Source: Streptomyces capitiformicae (GTDB taxonomy: Bacteria > Actinomycetota > Actinomycetes > Streptomycetales > Streptomycetaceae). From it: 64,000 bases of DNA. The notes under the pieces are model-generated. The model saw only the letters and a list, made by a program, of their open reading frames with translations. It did no database searches and was not told where the DNA came from. The DNA lies in the NCBI RefSeq assembly GCF_002214185.1, contig NZ_CP022161.1, forward strand, positions 7,881,486-7,945,485. Reading direction: 5' to 3'. Of the stretch, positions 54,509 to 61,982 are shown one piece after another. Within the stretch, counting starts at the first letter, position 1, and each line of letters begins with the position of its first letter. The translations under genes were made by a program, and so were the position numbers.

Positions 54509-54542
54509 GGTGCCCCCACGGTCGTACGACCGTGGGGGCACC
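54509..54542. repeat. Perfect 34-bp palindrome
   Basis: Two 17-base arms (54509-54525 and 54526-54542) are exact reverse complements with no loop. It begins 16 bases past the LAETG gene stop, so it may be its terminator. Its right arm also contains the start codon of the next small frame. Confidence 0.85.
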
Positions 54543-54750
54543 AGGACCGTCCGGGCCCCAGGGCGAGCCCGGAGAGGACGGGAAGAACGGGCAGACCTGC
54601 CCGGACGGCTACAGCCTCCAGGCGCCGGCCGACGATCCCGATGCGCTGGTCTGCCGACGGGACGGCGCCCCGCCACCCGACGAACCCGGCAACAGCGACG
54701 GCAACGGCCCGCTCGCGGCCCTCGGCCCCACGCGCCGCCTGTACATATGA
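54532..54750 (+). CDS. Collagen-like small ORF, possible gene remnant
   Basis: A 72-codon frame from GTG 54532 with a collagen-like start (GPSGPQGEPGEDGKNG) followed by TCPDGYSLQAPADDPDALVC and a Pro-rich end. Coding bias looks real, and the Cys pair suggests a secreted domain, but the start codon lies inside a palindrome and there is no signal peptide or ribosome site. It may be the C-terminal remnant of a longer collagen-like surface protein. Confidence 0.4.
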   Translation: MGAPGPSGPQGEPGEDGKNGQTCPDGYSLQAPADDPDALVCRRDGAPPPDEPGNSDGNGPLAALGPTRRLYI

Positions 54751-54753
54751 CGA

Positions 54754-54790
54754 CGCCCCCTGCACGGTCCATGCGGCCGTGCAGGGGGCG
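54754..54790. terminator. Bidirectional terminator hairpin
   Basis: CGCCCCCTGCACGG (54754-54767) pairs perfectly with CCGTGCAGGGGGCG (54777-54790) around a nine-base loop, then TTTCGTC on the plus strand. It lies between the collagen-like frame and the DUF5753 gene, which ends at 54808 on the minus strand. Confidence 0.85.
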
Positions 54791-54807
54791 TTTCGTCATG
54801 CCCGGGA

Positions 54808-55662
54808 TCAGTTCAGCGCCTCGATGGCCTTCAGGATCAGAGCACGGGCGTCGGCCCCATACACGGCGAGGTCGGTGAGCCGGGCGAACGCACGCAGGTA
54901 GATGTCCAGTTCGCCAGGAGCCGTTACGGTCACCTTCGCGGCAAGGAGCTCCACATGGATGCGCGCGTCGTCGAAGACCGTGAACTGCTCCAGAGGCCAC
55001 ATGATCTGTTCCCTGGATGCAGCAGCCGGGATGATCCCCAGGGACATCGACGGCAGCGCCATGACGGCGAGGAGATGCCCGAGTTGGCCGGCCATCACCT
55101 CCGCGTCGCCGACACAGTGGTGCAGCACGTTCTCCTCGACGAGCGTGGCGAACCGGTGGTCACCTTCGTGGACGACACGGGAGCGACGCACCCGCGCCTC
55201 CACGGCTTCGCTCACGTCGTCGGGAGTACCTCGGAAACCCGCGATGGTCCCCATGAGGGCCCTCGCGTAGCCGGGCGTCTGCAGATAGCCGGGGATCACG
55301 TGGGAGGCGTACACGCGGAAGAGGCGGGTGCGCTCGTACAGGGGCGTGGATGTCTCCTGCAGCTGGCGCATGCCGGTGCGCTGGAGCCGCTTCCACTGGA
55401 CGTACATGGAGTCGGCCTGCCGGTTCGCCGCGATCAGGTCCGCCGCCTGGGCCTCCGCTCCGCAGGCCTGGCACCAGGCCCTGATGTCCTTGTCGGAGGG
55501 CGGCGTGTGCGCGTTCTCGATCCGGGACGACTTGGCGACGGACCAGCCGCAACGCACGGCCAGTTCCTTGCCGGTGATGCCCGCGTCCAGGCGCAGCTCC
55601 CGCAGACGTGCCGCGAGAGCTGCGCGCGCTTCCTGCACGCTGGACGTGGGGAAAGAGGGCAT
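54808..55662 (-). CDS. XRE-family HTH regulator with DUF5753 domain
   Basis: A 284-residue protein. The N-terminal HTH (about 15-70) has LRELRLDAGITGKELAVRCG and WSVAKSSRIENAHTPPS. The DUF5753 domain (about 95-280) begins LYERTRLFRVYASHVIPGYL, includes LQTPGYARALM and a late LGIIPAAASREQIMWPLEQF. Proteins of this type (including Scr1-like regulators) pair with small DUF397 or DUF6879 partners, and in Streptomyces affect development or act as toxin-antitoxin-like pairs. It is the last gene of a three-gene minus-strand set, 6 bases after the DUF6879 gene. Confidence 0.92.
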   Translation of the reverse strand: MPSFPTSSVQEARAALAARLRELRLDAGITGKELAVRCGWSVAKSSRIENAHTPPSDKDIRAWCQACGAEAQAADLIAANRQADSMYVQWKRLQRTGMRQLQETSTPLYERTRLFRVYASHVIPGYLQTPGYARALMGTIAGFRGTPDDVSEAVEARVRRSRVVHEGDHRFATLVEENVLHHCVGDAEVMAGQLGHLLAVMALPSMSLGIIPAAASREQIMWPLEQFTVFDDARIHVELLAAKVTVTAPGELDIYLRAFARLTDLAVYGADARALILKAIEALN

Positions 55663-55668
55663 CGCTGG

Positions 55669-56184
55669 CTACTTGATCTCGTACTCGTCGTGGGGGATGG
55701 CCCGTTCCCAGATCTTCTCGAACGCGGCCGCGTGCATCTCCACCAGGGCCGGGTCGTCGCACAGTTCCTTGGCGATCCAGTCGCCGTCACCGGAGAAGTG
55801 GTGAACGCGCATCAGGCGTCCGTCGAACACCCAGAAGTCGCTGCCCGGCAGCAACAGATCCCATGCCCGGCTCCGGGGCAGCCATCGCACCCGTTCGCCC
55901 GCCTCGACATTGGCATGGGTCTGGTAGTGCTCCCACCTGATGTAGTCGGTGACCGGCTCGGACACGATCCGGGCACGCCGCACGGCCACGCCGCGGGCGA
56001 CAGCATCCGCGATCTGCTGGTGGAACGGACGCCACCAGGACGCTCGGTCATCCCAGTCGACGCGCTCTCCTCGCTGCCAGCCCTCGAAGCGGGGGTTGGT
56101 GTAGTAGGCGTCCCGCATCTCCAGGTGGACCGCCGACTTTTCGGTGCTGGCGAGGAGTTCAGCGAACTCCGGGATCGAGCTCAT
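55669..56184 (-). CDS. DUF6879 family protein
   Basis: A 171-residue protein with the DUF6879 pattern: FAELLASTEKSAVHLEMRDAY at the start, VRRARIVSEPVTDYIRWEHY in the middle, WLPRSRAWDLLLPGSDFWVFDGRLM, and a closing acidic helix. It commonly precedes an XRE-DUF5753 gene and is thought to be its partner. The ATG at 56184 lies inside the upstream small gene (26-base overlap) with GGAAGG just ahead, so the three genes are translated together. Confidence 0.88.
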   Translation of the reverse strand: MSSIPEFAELLASTEKSAVHLEMRDAYYTNPRFEGWQRGERVDWDDRASWWRPFHQQIADAVARGVAVRRARIVSEPVTDYIRWEHYQTHANVEAGERVRWLPRSRAWDLLLPGSDFWVFDGRLMRVHHFSGDGDWIAKELCDDPALVEMHAAAFEKIWERAIPHDEYEIK

Positions 56185-56410
56185 CGCACGCCTTCCTGAT
56201 GATCGGGATCATGCGGGCCGGGATCCTGATGACCGTTTCGCCGGGCGGGATCGGTGCCCTGGCCGGCGACAGCGAGTCGCACGTGGTGCTCGTCTCCGCG
56301 TCGGCCTCGTAGCTCTGGATCAGCAGGTCTGCTGTATCCGTGTCCACCCATACCGTGGGGCATCCGTCCTCGTCCGTGTCGGGGTCGATCCCGACGAAGC
56401 GAATGTTCAT
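56159..56410 (-). CDS. Small acidic protein of the DUF5753 set
   Basis: An 83-residue protein, first in the set, that I do not recognise by name. It has an acidic N half (VGIDPDTDEDGCPTVWVDTD, LLIQSYEADAETST) and a C half with ETVIRIPARMIPIIRKAC. It may be an antitoxin-like or regulatory partner for the DUF6879 and XRE-DUF5753 proteins. ATG 56410 has GAGAGG about 9 bases upstream. It is divergent from the small Cys-rich gene chain at 56644. Confidence 0.7.
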   Translation of the reverse strand: MNIRFVGIDPDTDEDGCPTVWVDTDTADLLIQSYEADAETSTTCDSLSPARAPIPPGETVIRIPARMIPIIRKACDELDPGVR

Positions 56411-56643
56411 GAAGGCTGGCCTCTCGCGCTAGTTGGTTGCAGCGATTTACACCACCGTCAGCCTCTCGTGGCGCACGGTCAAGACCGCGTATGGACTGCC
56501 ACCTCTGTTTTCAACTGGCATGTAATTCCGTGCAACTTCGTGGCGGTCGCGCGGTGGTGGTTCCTAACGTCGGCGGTTACGACAAAGCCCCGGCGAGGTG
56601 GCTGCCTCCCGGGGTGTGGCCAACGCTGCTGAGGAGCGCCGAC

Positions 56644-56718
56644 ATGTCAATTCCTACCACCCGCCCAACTGAGGCGGCAGAGCCCGCCCTCCAGGCCTGT
56701 CCGGAGGGTGCGAGGTGA
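56644..56718 (+). CDS. 24-residue peptide, first of an overlapping small-gene chain
   Basis: MSIPTTRPTEAAEPALQACP plus four residues, from ATG 56644 with a good GAGGAG about 7 bases upstream. Its stop overlaps the next GTG. A longer in-frame start at 56437 exists but lacks a ribosome site. It may be a real peptide or simply a translated leader that feeds ribosomes into the next gene. Confidence 0.45.
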   Translation: MSIPTTRPTEAAEPALQACPEGAR

Positions 56719-56915
56719 GCCCCCAGCAGACGGCGTCTGAGCCGCCCATCACACTGCCCGACCCGACGCGACCGCCACGGCCGAAGCCGGGCTGTGACGT
56801 GTGCGAGGCCCTCGAGGTGCAGCGCGCCCAGGCGGAGAAGGACGGCGACATCCGCCGCGCCACGATGTTCGAGGTGGAGATGCGCTGCCACCCCAAGCAC
56901 AAGGCCGCGACATGA
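56715..56915 (+). CDS. Small Cys-containing protein (CxxC)
   Basis: A 66-residue protein from GTG 56715, overlapping the previous stop (GTGA). A Pro-rich start precedes KPGCDVCEALEVQRAQAEKD and FEVEMRCHPKHKA, so a CxxC plus C/H pattern could bind one zinc. Such short proteins with CDVC...MRxHP are common beside XRE-DUF5753 sets in Streptomyces, and their function is unknown. It overlaps the next gene by ATGA. Confidence 0.68.
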   Translation: MSPQQTASEPPITLPDPTRPPRPKPGCDVCEALEVQRAQAEKDGDIRRATMFEVEMRCHPKHKAAT

Positions 56916-57103
56916 CCACGACCAAGGATGGCCAGCCCACCAGCTCGTTCGCCTACTGCTCGTGGCATCAGGGCTACACCCGCACCGCGCGCCTGGTACG
57001 CCTCCCCGCAGACCAAGGCTCGGGCTCGGGAACACCCGGCCTGTTCGCCTGCACTCCCTGCCGTCACGCATACGACCTCGTGCCCATCTCGGAGCAGCCG
57101 TGA
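56912..57103 (+). CDS. Small Cys/His protein, unknown
   Basis: A 63-residue protein from ATG 56912, overlapping the previous stop. It has FAYCSWHQGYTRTARLVRLP and LFACTPCRHAYDLVP: one CxxH and one CxxC, a pattern suited to a zinc-ribbon. It is part of a chain with 4-base overlaps on both sides. I know no function. Confidence 0.65.
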   Translation: MTTTKDGQPTSSFAYCSWHQGYTRTARLVRLPADQGSGSGTPGLFACTPCRHAYDLVPISEQP

Positions 57104-57303
57104 GCACAGAACTGTCACCGGAATGCGCGGTCTCACAGCAGCCCGGCTACGAAGACGGGCATCAGCGGTGCACGCAGGTCGACATACCGCTGCCCCACTC
57201 GAACGGCATTCTCCTCCAGCGAAGGTGCGAGTGCCCGTGCCACGGCGGCAGGCCCCCGAAGGCCAGGCGACCTGAGGGCGCCCAGACGCCCATACCCCAC
57301 TGA
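57100..57303 (+). CDS. Small Cys-rich protein, last of chain
   Basis: A 67-residue protein from GTG 57100 (GTGA overlap). Cys residues are in LSPECAVS, HQRCTQVD and RRCECPCHGGRPP, so it may also bind metal. It is followed by an inverted repeat at 57307-57345 (11 pairs with one bulged T), which probably ends the transcript. Confidence 0.6.
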   Translation: MSTELSPECAVSQQPGYEDGHQRCTQVDIPLPHSNGILLQRRCECPCHGGRPPKARRPEGAQTPIPH

Positions 57304-57589
57304 ACTCCCCTGGCGCCGTTTTCTTTCAGGTTTCCGGCGCCGGGGTGAGGCCGCCCTAGGGTGACCCCGGTCCTGCGCGGGGTGGGCGGTCAGGTGACCC
57401 GCGCGCCGGCACCCCCGAACGGCCGCGGGTCACCGCACCAAAGACTCCCGCCCGTCCCTGCACCCCGTGAGCTCTGGGGGCGGGCGGGACCAGGCCCCGG
57501 CCGGACGCCGATCCCGGCCGGGGCCGCTCCATGTCGTGATCGTCTGCACTTCGGTTGAGCTTCGACTGAGCTAACGATCTTCAGGCATG
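57304..57589. other. Structured G/C-rich intergenic region
   Basis: No gene is seen. Several dyads occur in series: 57307-57345 (11 pairs, one bulge), GGTGACCCGCG at 57393-57403 with CGCGGGTCACC at 57424-57434, and GGCCCCGGCCGG near 57497 with its complement near 57515-57526. The last part has lower GC. Confidence 0.5.
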
Positions 57590-57617
57590 AAAAAGGCCCC
57601 TTCCAACCGGAGGGGCC
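57590..57617 (-). terminator. Terminator of tRNA-Met
   Basis: On the minus strand GGCCCCT and AGGGGCC (57611-57617 and 57594-57600) form a stem followed by a run of T (complement of 57590-57594), a classical rho-independent signal 47 bases after the tRNA. Confidence 0.85.
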
Positions 57618-57663
57618 GACGCGCTTCCGCAGGTGAAAACGTTCCTGCACCGAAGGGCTGAAG

Positions 57664-57737
57664 TGGGGCGGGTGGGACTCGAACCCACGGCCGACGGATT
57701 ATGAGTCCGCTGCTCTAACCGGCTGAGCTACCGCCCC
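57664..57737 (-). tRNA. tRNA-Met (anticodon CAU)
   Basis: A complete 74-base cloverleaf: acceptor GGGGCGG/CCGCCCC, D arm AGCTCAGCCGGTTAGAGC, anticodon arm CGGAC-TCATAAT-CCG with CAT, T arm GTGGG-TTCGAGT-CCCAC and discriminator A. The fully paired 1-72 position indicates an elongator type. An Ile2 (lysidine) identity cannot be excluded from sequence. Confidence 0.9.
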
Positions 57738-57908
57738 GTACGGCGTGTCGCGCACATTTGTGCGCGCCGTCTGCCGCAGCATAGCCGCTCATACGATCTC
57801 CTGCTTCGGATGGTCGGCCTTCGCATGCGTTCTTGACCTTGAGGACATCGACGCCGCCCCCGCGGTTCCCTGGGCAGGAAGCCGGACGCGGAACCCGGAC
57901 ACGAAAAA

Positions 57909-57925
57909 GGACCCCTACGGGGTCC
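57909..57925 (-). terminator. Terminator of the tRNA-Asn pair
   Basis: GGACCCC-GTA-GGGGTCC on the minus strand, followed by TTTTT, lies 12 bases beyond the second tRNA-Asn. It is a typical rho-independent terminator. Confidence 0.9.
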
Positions 57926-57937
57926 TCGTTCAGGCTG

Positions 57938-58010
57938 CTCCCCCGACTGGACTCGAACCAGTAACCTGCCGGTTAACAGCCGGCTGCTCTGCCAATTGAG
58001 CTACGGAGGA
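57938..58010 (-). tRNA. tRNA-Asn (anticodon GUU), copy 2
   Basis: 73 bases: acceptor TCCTCCG/CGGGGGA (one G-T pair), D arm AGCTCAATTGGCAGAGC, anticodon loop CTGTTAA with GTT, T arm ACTGG-TTCGAGT-CCAGT and discriminator G. It is identical in sequence to the neighbouring copy, with 5 bases between them. Confidence 0.95.
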
Positions 58011-58015
58011 CCGAG

Positions 58016-58088
58016 CTCCCCCGACTGGACTCGAACCAGTAACCTGCCGGTTAACAGCCGGCTGCTCTGCCAATTGAGCTACGGAGGA
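58016..58088 (-). tRNA. tRNA-Asn (anticodon GUU), copy 1
   Basis: Identical to the copy at 57938-58010, base for base. The two form a 78-base tandem duplication that is probably co-transcribed on the minus strand and ended by the hairpin at 57909-57925. Confidence 0.95.
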
Positions 58089-58275
58089 ATGCCTCGTTGC
58101 ATCGAACGTACCCACCTGGGTATTCGCCAGGGGGCGTGCGCTCGCTGCGACACATACATTAGCGCAAGCAGGGGGGTGCTCCGCCAATCGGTATCCCCGT
58201 GCCCGGCGCCCCTGCAGGGCGGCGCGAGAGACCGACGCAGACGCAACTACGCAGACGCAAGGAAGGGTGGCCGCC

Positions 58276-58581
58276 ATGCGCTATCGGCTCACATTCGTCG
58301 CCGGAGTGGCCTTGGGTTACGTACTGGGCACACGAGCCGGGCGCGAACGTTACGAGCAGCTGAAGAAGTCCGCCCGGCAGTTCGCCCAGAACCCCGCCGT
58401 GCGCAACACCGCCGAATCGGCCGCCCAGCAGGGGCGCGAGATCGCCGGCAAGGCGTACCACGTGGTCAGCGAGAAGGTCGGGGACCGGGTGCCCGAGTCG
58501 GTGGCGGAACGGGTCCGCTCCCTGCGCGAACGCAACGCGAACGGCTCCGCCGGAGATGACTGGGGGACCAGCGATACATAA
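58276..58581 (+). CDS. YtxH-like small membrane protein
   Basis: A 101-residue protein from ATG 58276, with GGAAGG 9 bases upstream. A short N-terminal helix (LTFVAGVALGYVLGTRAG) has the glycine-patterned YtxH-like anchor GxxLGYxLGxRAGRERYE. The rest is an amphipathic helix rich in Ala/Gln/Arg (about 25-90) ending in an acidic tail. Such proteins are thought to be membrane-associated stress proteins. It is followed 66 bases later by a sugar kinase on the same strand. Confidence 0.8.
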   Translation: MRYRLTFVAGVALGYVLGTRAGRERYEQLKKSARQFAQNPAVRNTAESAAQQGREIAGKAYHVVSEKVGDRVPESVAERVRSLRERNANGSAGDDWGTSDT

Positions 58582-58647
58582 GGGCCGCATCGCGCCAGGC
58601 AGACCAGCGGGCGGCTCCACCCCTTCCCGTGCGGCAGAATTTCTGCC

Positions 58648-60102
58648 ATGGGGATAGTCGCCGGGCTGGATAGTTCGCCCGATTTTACGCGCATTGTCGT
58701 CTGTGACTCGGACACAGGGGCCGTGCTCAGGCAGGGGTATGCCCCGCACCCGTTGGAGTCGGCCGAGGGCGGGGGGCGCCCCTCGGACGTCGATCCGCAG
58801 GCGTGGCTGCTGTCCCTGGGGGAGGCGGCCACCGGCGGGCTGCTCGAAGGTGTGCAGGCGATCGGGGTGTCGTCGCAGCAGAACGGGCTGATCGCGCTGG
58901 ACGCGCAGGGCAACACCGTGCGTCCGGCGATGGTCGGCGGTGACAAGCGGGCGCAGGTCGCGGCGGCCGACCTCGTCGACGCGCTCGGCGGGCGGGGCGC
59001 CTGGGCGGAGGCCGTGGGGTGCGTGCCGGGGGCCGCGCAGCCGGTGACCAAGCTGCGTTGGATGAGCCGTACGGAGCCGGATGCCGCGATGCGGACGGCT
59101 GTGCTCATGCAGGCCCACGACTGGTTGGTCTGGCAGTTGCTCGGGCGGCCGGTCCGGCGGACCACCGACCGGGGCGGCGCCTCGGGGACCGGGTACTGGT
59201 GCGCGGCGACCGGGCAGTACCGGACCGACCTTGTCGAGATGGCGCTCGGGCATCAGGTCATGCTTCCCGAGGTGCTCGGGCCCTCGGACGCCGCCGGTAC
59301 GACCCCGGAGGGGCTCCTCATCTCCGCCGGGACCGGGGAGACCATGGCCGCCGCGTTCGGGCTCGGCATCGGGCTCGGGGACGCGGTGGTGTCGCTGGGG
59401 GCCTCCGGGTCCGTCATGGCCGTCCATACCGAGGCGCTCATCGACTCCACCGGCATGATCACGTCGCTGGCCGACGCCACGGGGATGCATCTGCCGGTCG
59501 TCACCACACTGAACGCCGTACGGACGCTGCGGGGGGCCGCCGAGATGCTGGGCGTGCCCGATCTGGAGGGGCTGTCCGACCTGGCGATGAAGTCGACGCC
59601 GGGGTCGCACGGGCTGGTGATGCTGCCGTATCTGGAGGGTGAGCGGACGCCGAATCTGCCGCACACGGCGGGGACGCTGGCCGGGCTGCGGCGGGAGTCC
59701 ATGAAGCCGGAGCACTTCGCGCGGGCCGCGTTCGAGGGGATGCTGTGCGGTCTCGCGGACGCGCTGGACGTGCTGCGGGGGCGAGGCGTGGACGTACGGC
59801 GGATCTTCCTGCTCGGTGCGGCGGCGGAGTTGCCCGCGGTGCAGGCCGCGGCGCCGGCGTTGTTCGGGGTGCAGGTCGTCGTGCCGCAGCCGGCGGATTA
59901 CGCGGCCGTGGGGGCTGCCCGGCAGGCGGCGTGGGCGCTCGGGGTGACGCAGGGGACGCTTGATCCCCGTACGCCGCCGATGTGGCCGGGGGCGGCCGCG
60001 CAGGTGTTGGAGCCGGGGGACGAGCTGGCCGTGGGGCAGGCGGTTCGGCAGCAGTACGTGTCGGTTCGTGAGCAGACTCACCCCGGGGCGTTTCGCACCT
60101 GA
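58648..60102 (+). CDS. FGGY-family carbohydrate kinase (xylulokinase-like)
   Basis: A 484-residue ATP-dependent sugar kinase. The N-terminal ASKHA half begins IVAGLDSSPDFTRIVVCDSD and has GVSSQQNGLIALD, GGDKRAQVAAADLV, and KLRWMSRTEPDAA. The C-terminal half has SLGASGSVMAVHTEA, LMLPYLEGERTPN and an ATP-site IFLLGAAAELPAVQ. The overall pattern is that of the xylulokinase branch. No sugar transporter or isomerase is adjacent, so the sugar is not certain. A gap of 146 bases separates it from the ABC exporter. Confidence 0.88.
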   Translation: MGIVAGLDSSPDFTRIVVCDSDTGAVLRQGYAPHPLESAEGGGRPSDVDPQAWLLSLGEAATGGLLEGVQAIGVSSQQNGLIALDAQGNTVRPAMVGGDKRAQVAAADLVDALGGRGAWAEAVGCVPGAAQPVTKLRWMSRTEPDAAMRTAVLMQAHDWLVWQLLGRPVRRTTDRGGASGTGYWCAATGQYRTDLVEMALGHQVMLPEVLGPSDAAGTTPEGLLISAGTGETMAAAFGLGIGLGDAVVSLGASGSVMAVHTEALIDSTGMITSLADATGMHLPVVTTLNAVRTLRGAAEMLGVPDLEGLSDLAMKSTPGSHGLVMLPYLEGERTPNLPHTAGTLAGLRRESMKPEHFARAAFEGMLCGLADALDVLRGRGVDVRRIFLLGAAAELPAVQAAAPALFGVQVVVPQPADYAAVGAARQAAWALGVTQGTLDPRTPPMWPGAAAQVLEPGDELAVGQAVRQQYVSVREQTHPGAFRT

Positions 60103-60248
60103 TCTCTCCTGTCGGCCCTGATCGCCTTCGCCGGTGCGGCACCATGCCTTCACCGATGGGTTAATTCGGTTGAGGTAACGCGGGTGGAGTGTTCGACGAT
60201 GGGGGGTGGTGCATCCCGTCCCCGTTGTCGACCTCCGAGAGAGCTCGC

Positions 60249-61982
60249 GTGCTCATACGACTGCTGAGAAGTCATCTCCGTCCGTACCGGAAACCCATCG
60301 TTCTGCTGGTGCTGCTGCAGTTCGTGCAGACGTGCGCCACGCTCTATCTGCCCACGCTGAACGCGGACATCATCGATCAGGGTGTGGTGAAGGGGGACAC
60401 GGGCTACATCCTGACCTTCGGGGCGATCATGATCGGCGTCTCGTTGGTGCAGGTCGTCTGCAACGTCGGGGCCGTGTACTACGGCGCCCGTACGGCGGCC
60501 GCGGTCGGCCGGGACGTGCGGGCGGCGGTGTTCGACCGGGTGCAGTCGTTCTCGGCGCGTGAGGTGGGCCACTTCGGGGCGCCGTCGCTGATCACGCGGA
60601 CGACGAACGATGTGCAGCAGGTCCAGATGCTGGTGCTGATGACGTTCACGCTGGTGGTGTCGGCGCCGATCATGTGTGTGGGCGGCATCGTGCTGGCGCT
60701 CGGGCTGGATGTGCCGTTGTCGGGGGTGCTCCTCGCCGTTGTACCGGTGCTCGGCATCGCCGTCAGCCTCATCGTGCGCCGGTTGCGCCCCCTGTTCCGC
60801 ACGATGCAGGAGCGGCTCGACACCGTGAACCGGGTGCTGCGCGAGCAGATCACCGGCAACCGGGTCATCCGGGCCTTCGTGAAGGACGACTACGAGAAGG
60901 ACCGATTCCGGAAGGCGAACGCCGACCTCACCGAGGTGTCATTGGGGACCGGGCGGATGCTGGCGCTGATGTTCCCGATCGTGATGACGGTCATCAACTT
61001 CTCGTCGATCGCGGTGGTGTGGTTCGGCGCCCATCGGATCGACAGCGGCGGGATGGAGATCGGCGCGCTCACCGCGTTCCTCGCCTATCTGATGCAGATC
61101 GTCATGGCCGTGATGATGGCCACCTTCATGTTCATGATGATGCCGCGCGCCGAGGTGTGCGCCGAGCGCATCCAGGAGGTGCTCGACACCGAGACCAGTG
61201 TCGTACCGCCGGCCGAGCCCGTACGGGAGCTGCGGCGGCGCGGGTTCCTGGAGATCCGGGGGGCCGGGTTCCGCTACCCGGGTGCCGAGGAGCCCGTGCT
61301 CAAGTCGATCGACGTCGTGGCGCGGCCGGGTGAGACGACCGCCGTCATCGGGTCCACGGGCAGCGGAAAGTCGACGCTGCTCGGGCTGGTACCCCGGCTG
61401 TTCGACGTCACCGAGGGCGAGGTCCTCGTGGACGGTGTCGACGTACGCCGGATCGAACCGCGACTGCTGGCCGGCGCGGTCGGGCTCGTACCGCAGAAGC
61501 CGTACCTCTTCTCGGGGACCGTGGCGACGAACCTGCGGTACGGCAGTCCGGACGCCACCGACGAGGAGTTGTGGCACGCGTTGGAGGTGGCGCAGGCGAA
61601 GGAGTTCGTCGAGCGGCTGGACGGCGGACTCGACGCCCCGATCGCGCAGGGCGGTACGAATGTGTCCGGTGGGCAGCGGCAGCGGCTCGCCATCGCTCGG
61701 ACGCTGGTGCAGCGGCCGGGGATCTATCTGTTCGACGACTCCTTCTCCGCGCTCGACTACGCGACCGACGCGGCCCTGCGCGCCGCGCTGGGGCGGGAGA
61801 CCGCCGAGGCGACCGTCGTGATCGTCGCCCAGCGGGTGGCGACCATCCGGGACGCCGACCGGATCGTCGTCCTCGACGAGGGCCGGGTCGTCGGCACCGG
61901 GCGCCACCACGAGCTGATGGCCGACAACGAGACCTACCGGGAGATCGTGCTCTCCCAGCTCACGGAAGCGGAGGCAGCCTGA
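60249..61982 (+). CDS. Heterodimeric ABC exporter, subunit with degenerate site
   Basis: A 577-residue half-transporter: six-helix membrane domain (about 15-315) followed by an ATPase domain (340-577). Walker A GSTGSGKST lies near 369-377, signature VSGGQRQRLAIARTL near 477, Walker B reads YLFDDSFSALD with Asp in place of the catalytic Glu (near 495), and the H-loop reads AQR with Gln in place of His. So one of the two ATP sites is expected to be non-hydrolytic, as in BmrCD/TM287-288-type exporters. GTG 60249 has GAGAGAG upstream. The stop overlaps the partner's start (TGATG). Confidence 0.93.
   Translation: MLIRLLRSHLRPYRKPIVLLVLLQFVQTCATLYLPTLNADIIDQGVVKGDTGYILTFGAIMIGVSLVQVVCNVGAVYYGARTAAAVGRDVRAAVFDRVQSFSAREVGHFGAPSLITRTTNDVQQVQMLVLMTFTLVVSAPIMCVGGIVLALGLDVPLSGVLLAVVPVLGIAVSLIVRRLRPLFRTMQERLDTVNRVLREQITGNRVIRAFVKDDYEKDRFRKANADLTEVSLGTGRMLALMFPIVMTVINFSSIAVVWFGAHRIDSGGMEIGALTAFLAYLMQIVMAVMMATFMFMMMPRAEVCAERIQEVLDTETSVVPPAEPVRELRRRGFLEIRGAGFRYPGAEEPVLKSIDVVARPGETTAVIGSTGSGKSTLLGLVPRLFDVTEGEVLVDGVDVRRIEPRLLAGAVGLVPQKPYLFSGTVATNLRYGSPDATDEELWHALEVAQAKEFVERLDGGLDAPIAQGGTNVSGGQRQRLAIARTLVQRPGIYLFDDSFSALDYATDAALRAALGRETAEATVVIVAQRVATIRDADRIVVLDEGRVVGTGRHHELMADNETYREIVLSQLTEAEAA

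Noticed and set aside
56159..57303. Prophage or plasmid origin for the small-gene region
   Set aside because: No phage structural, replication or transfer gene is present, and similar sets are common in Streptomyces chromosomes.
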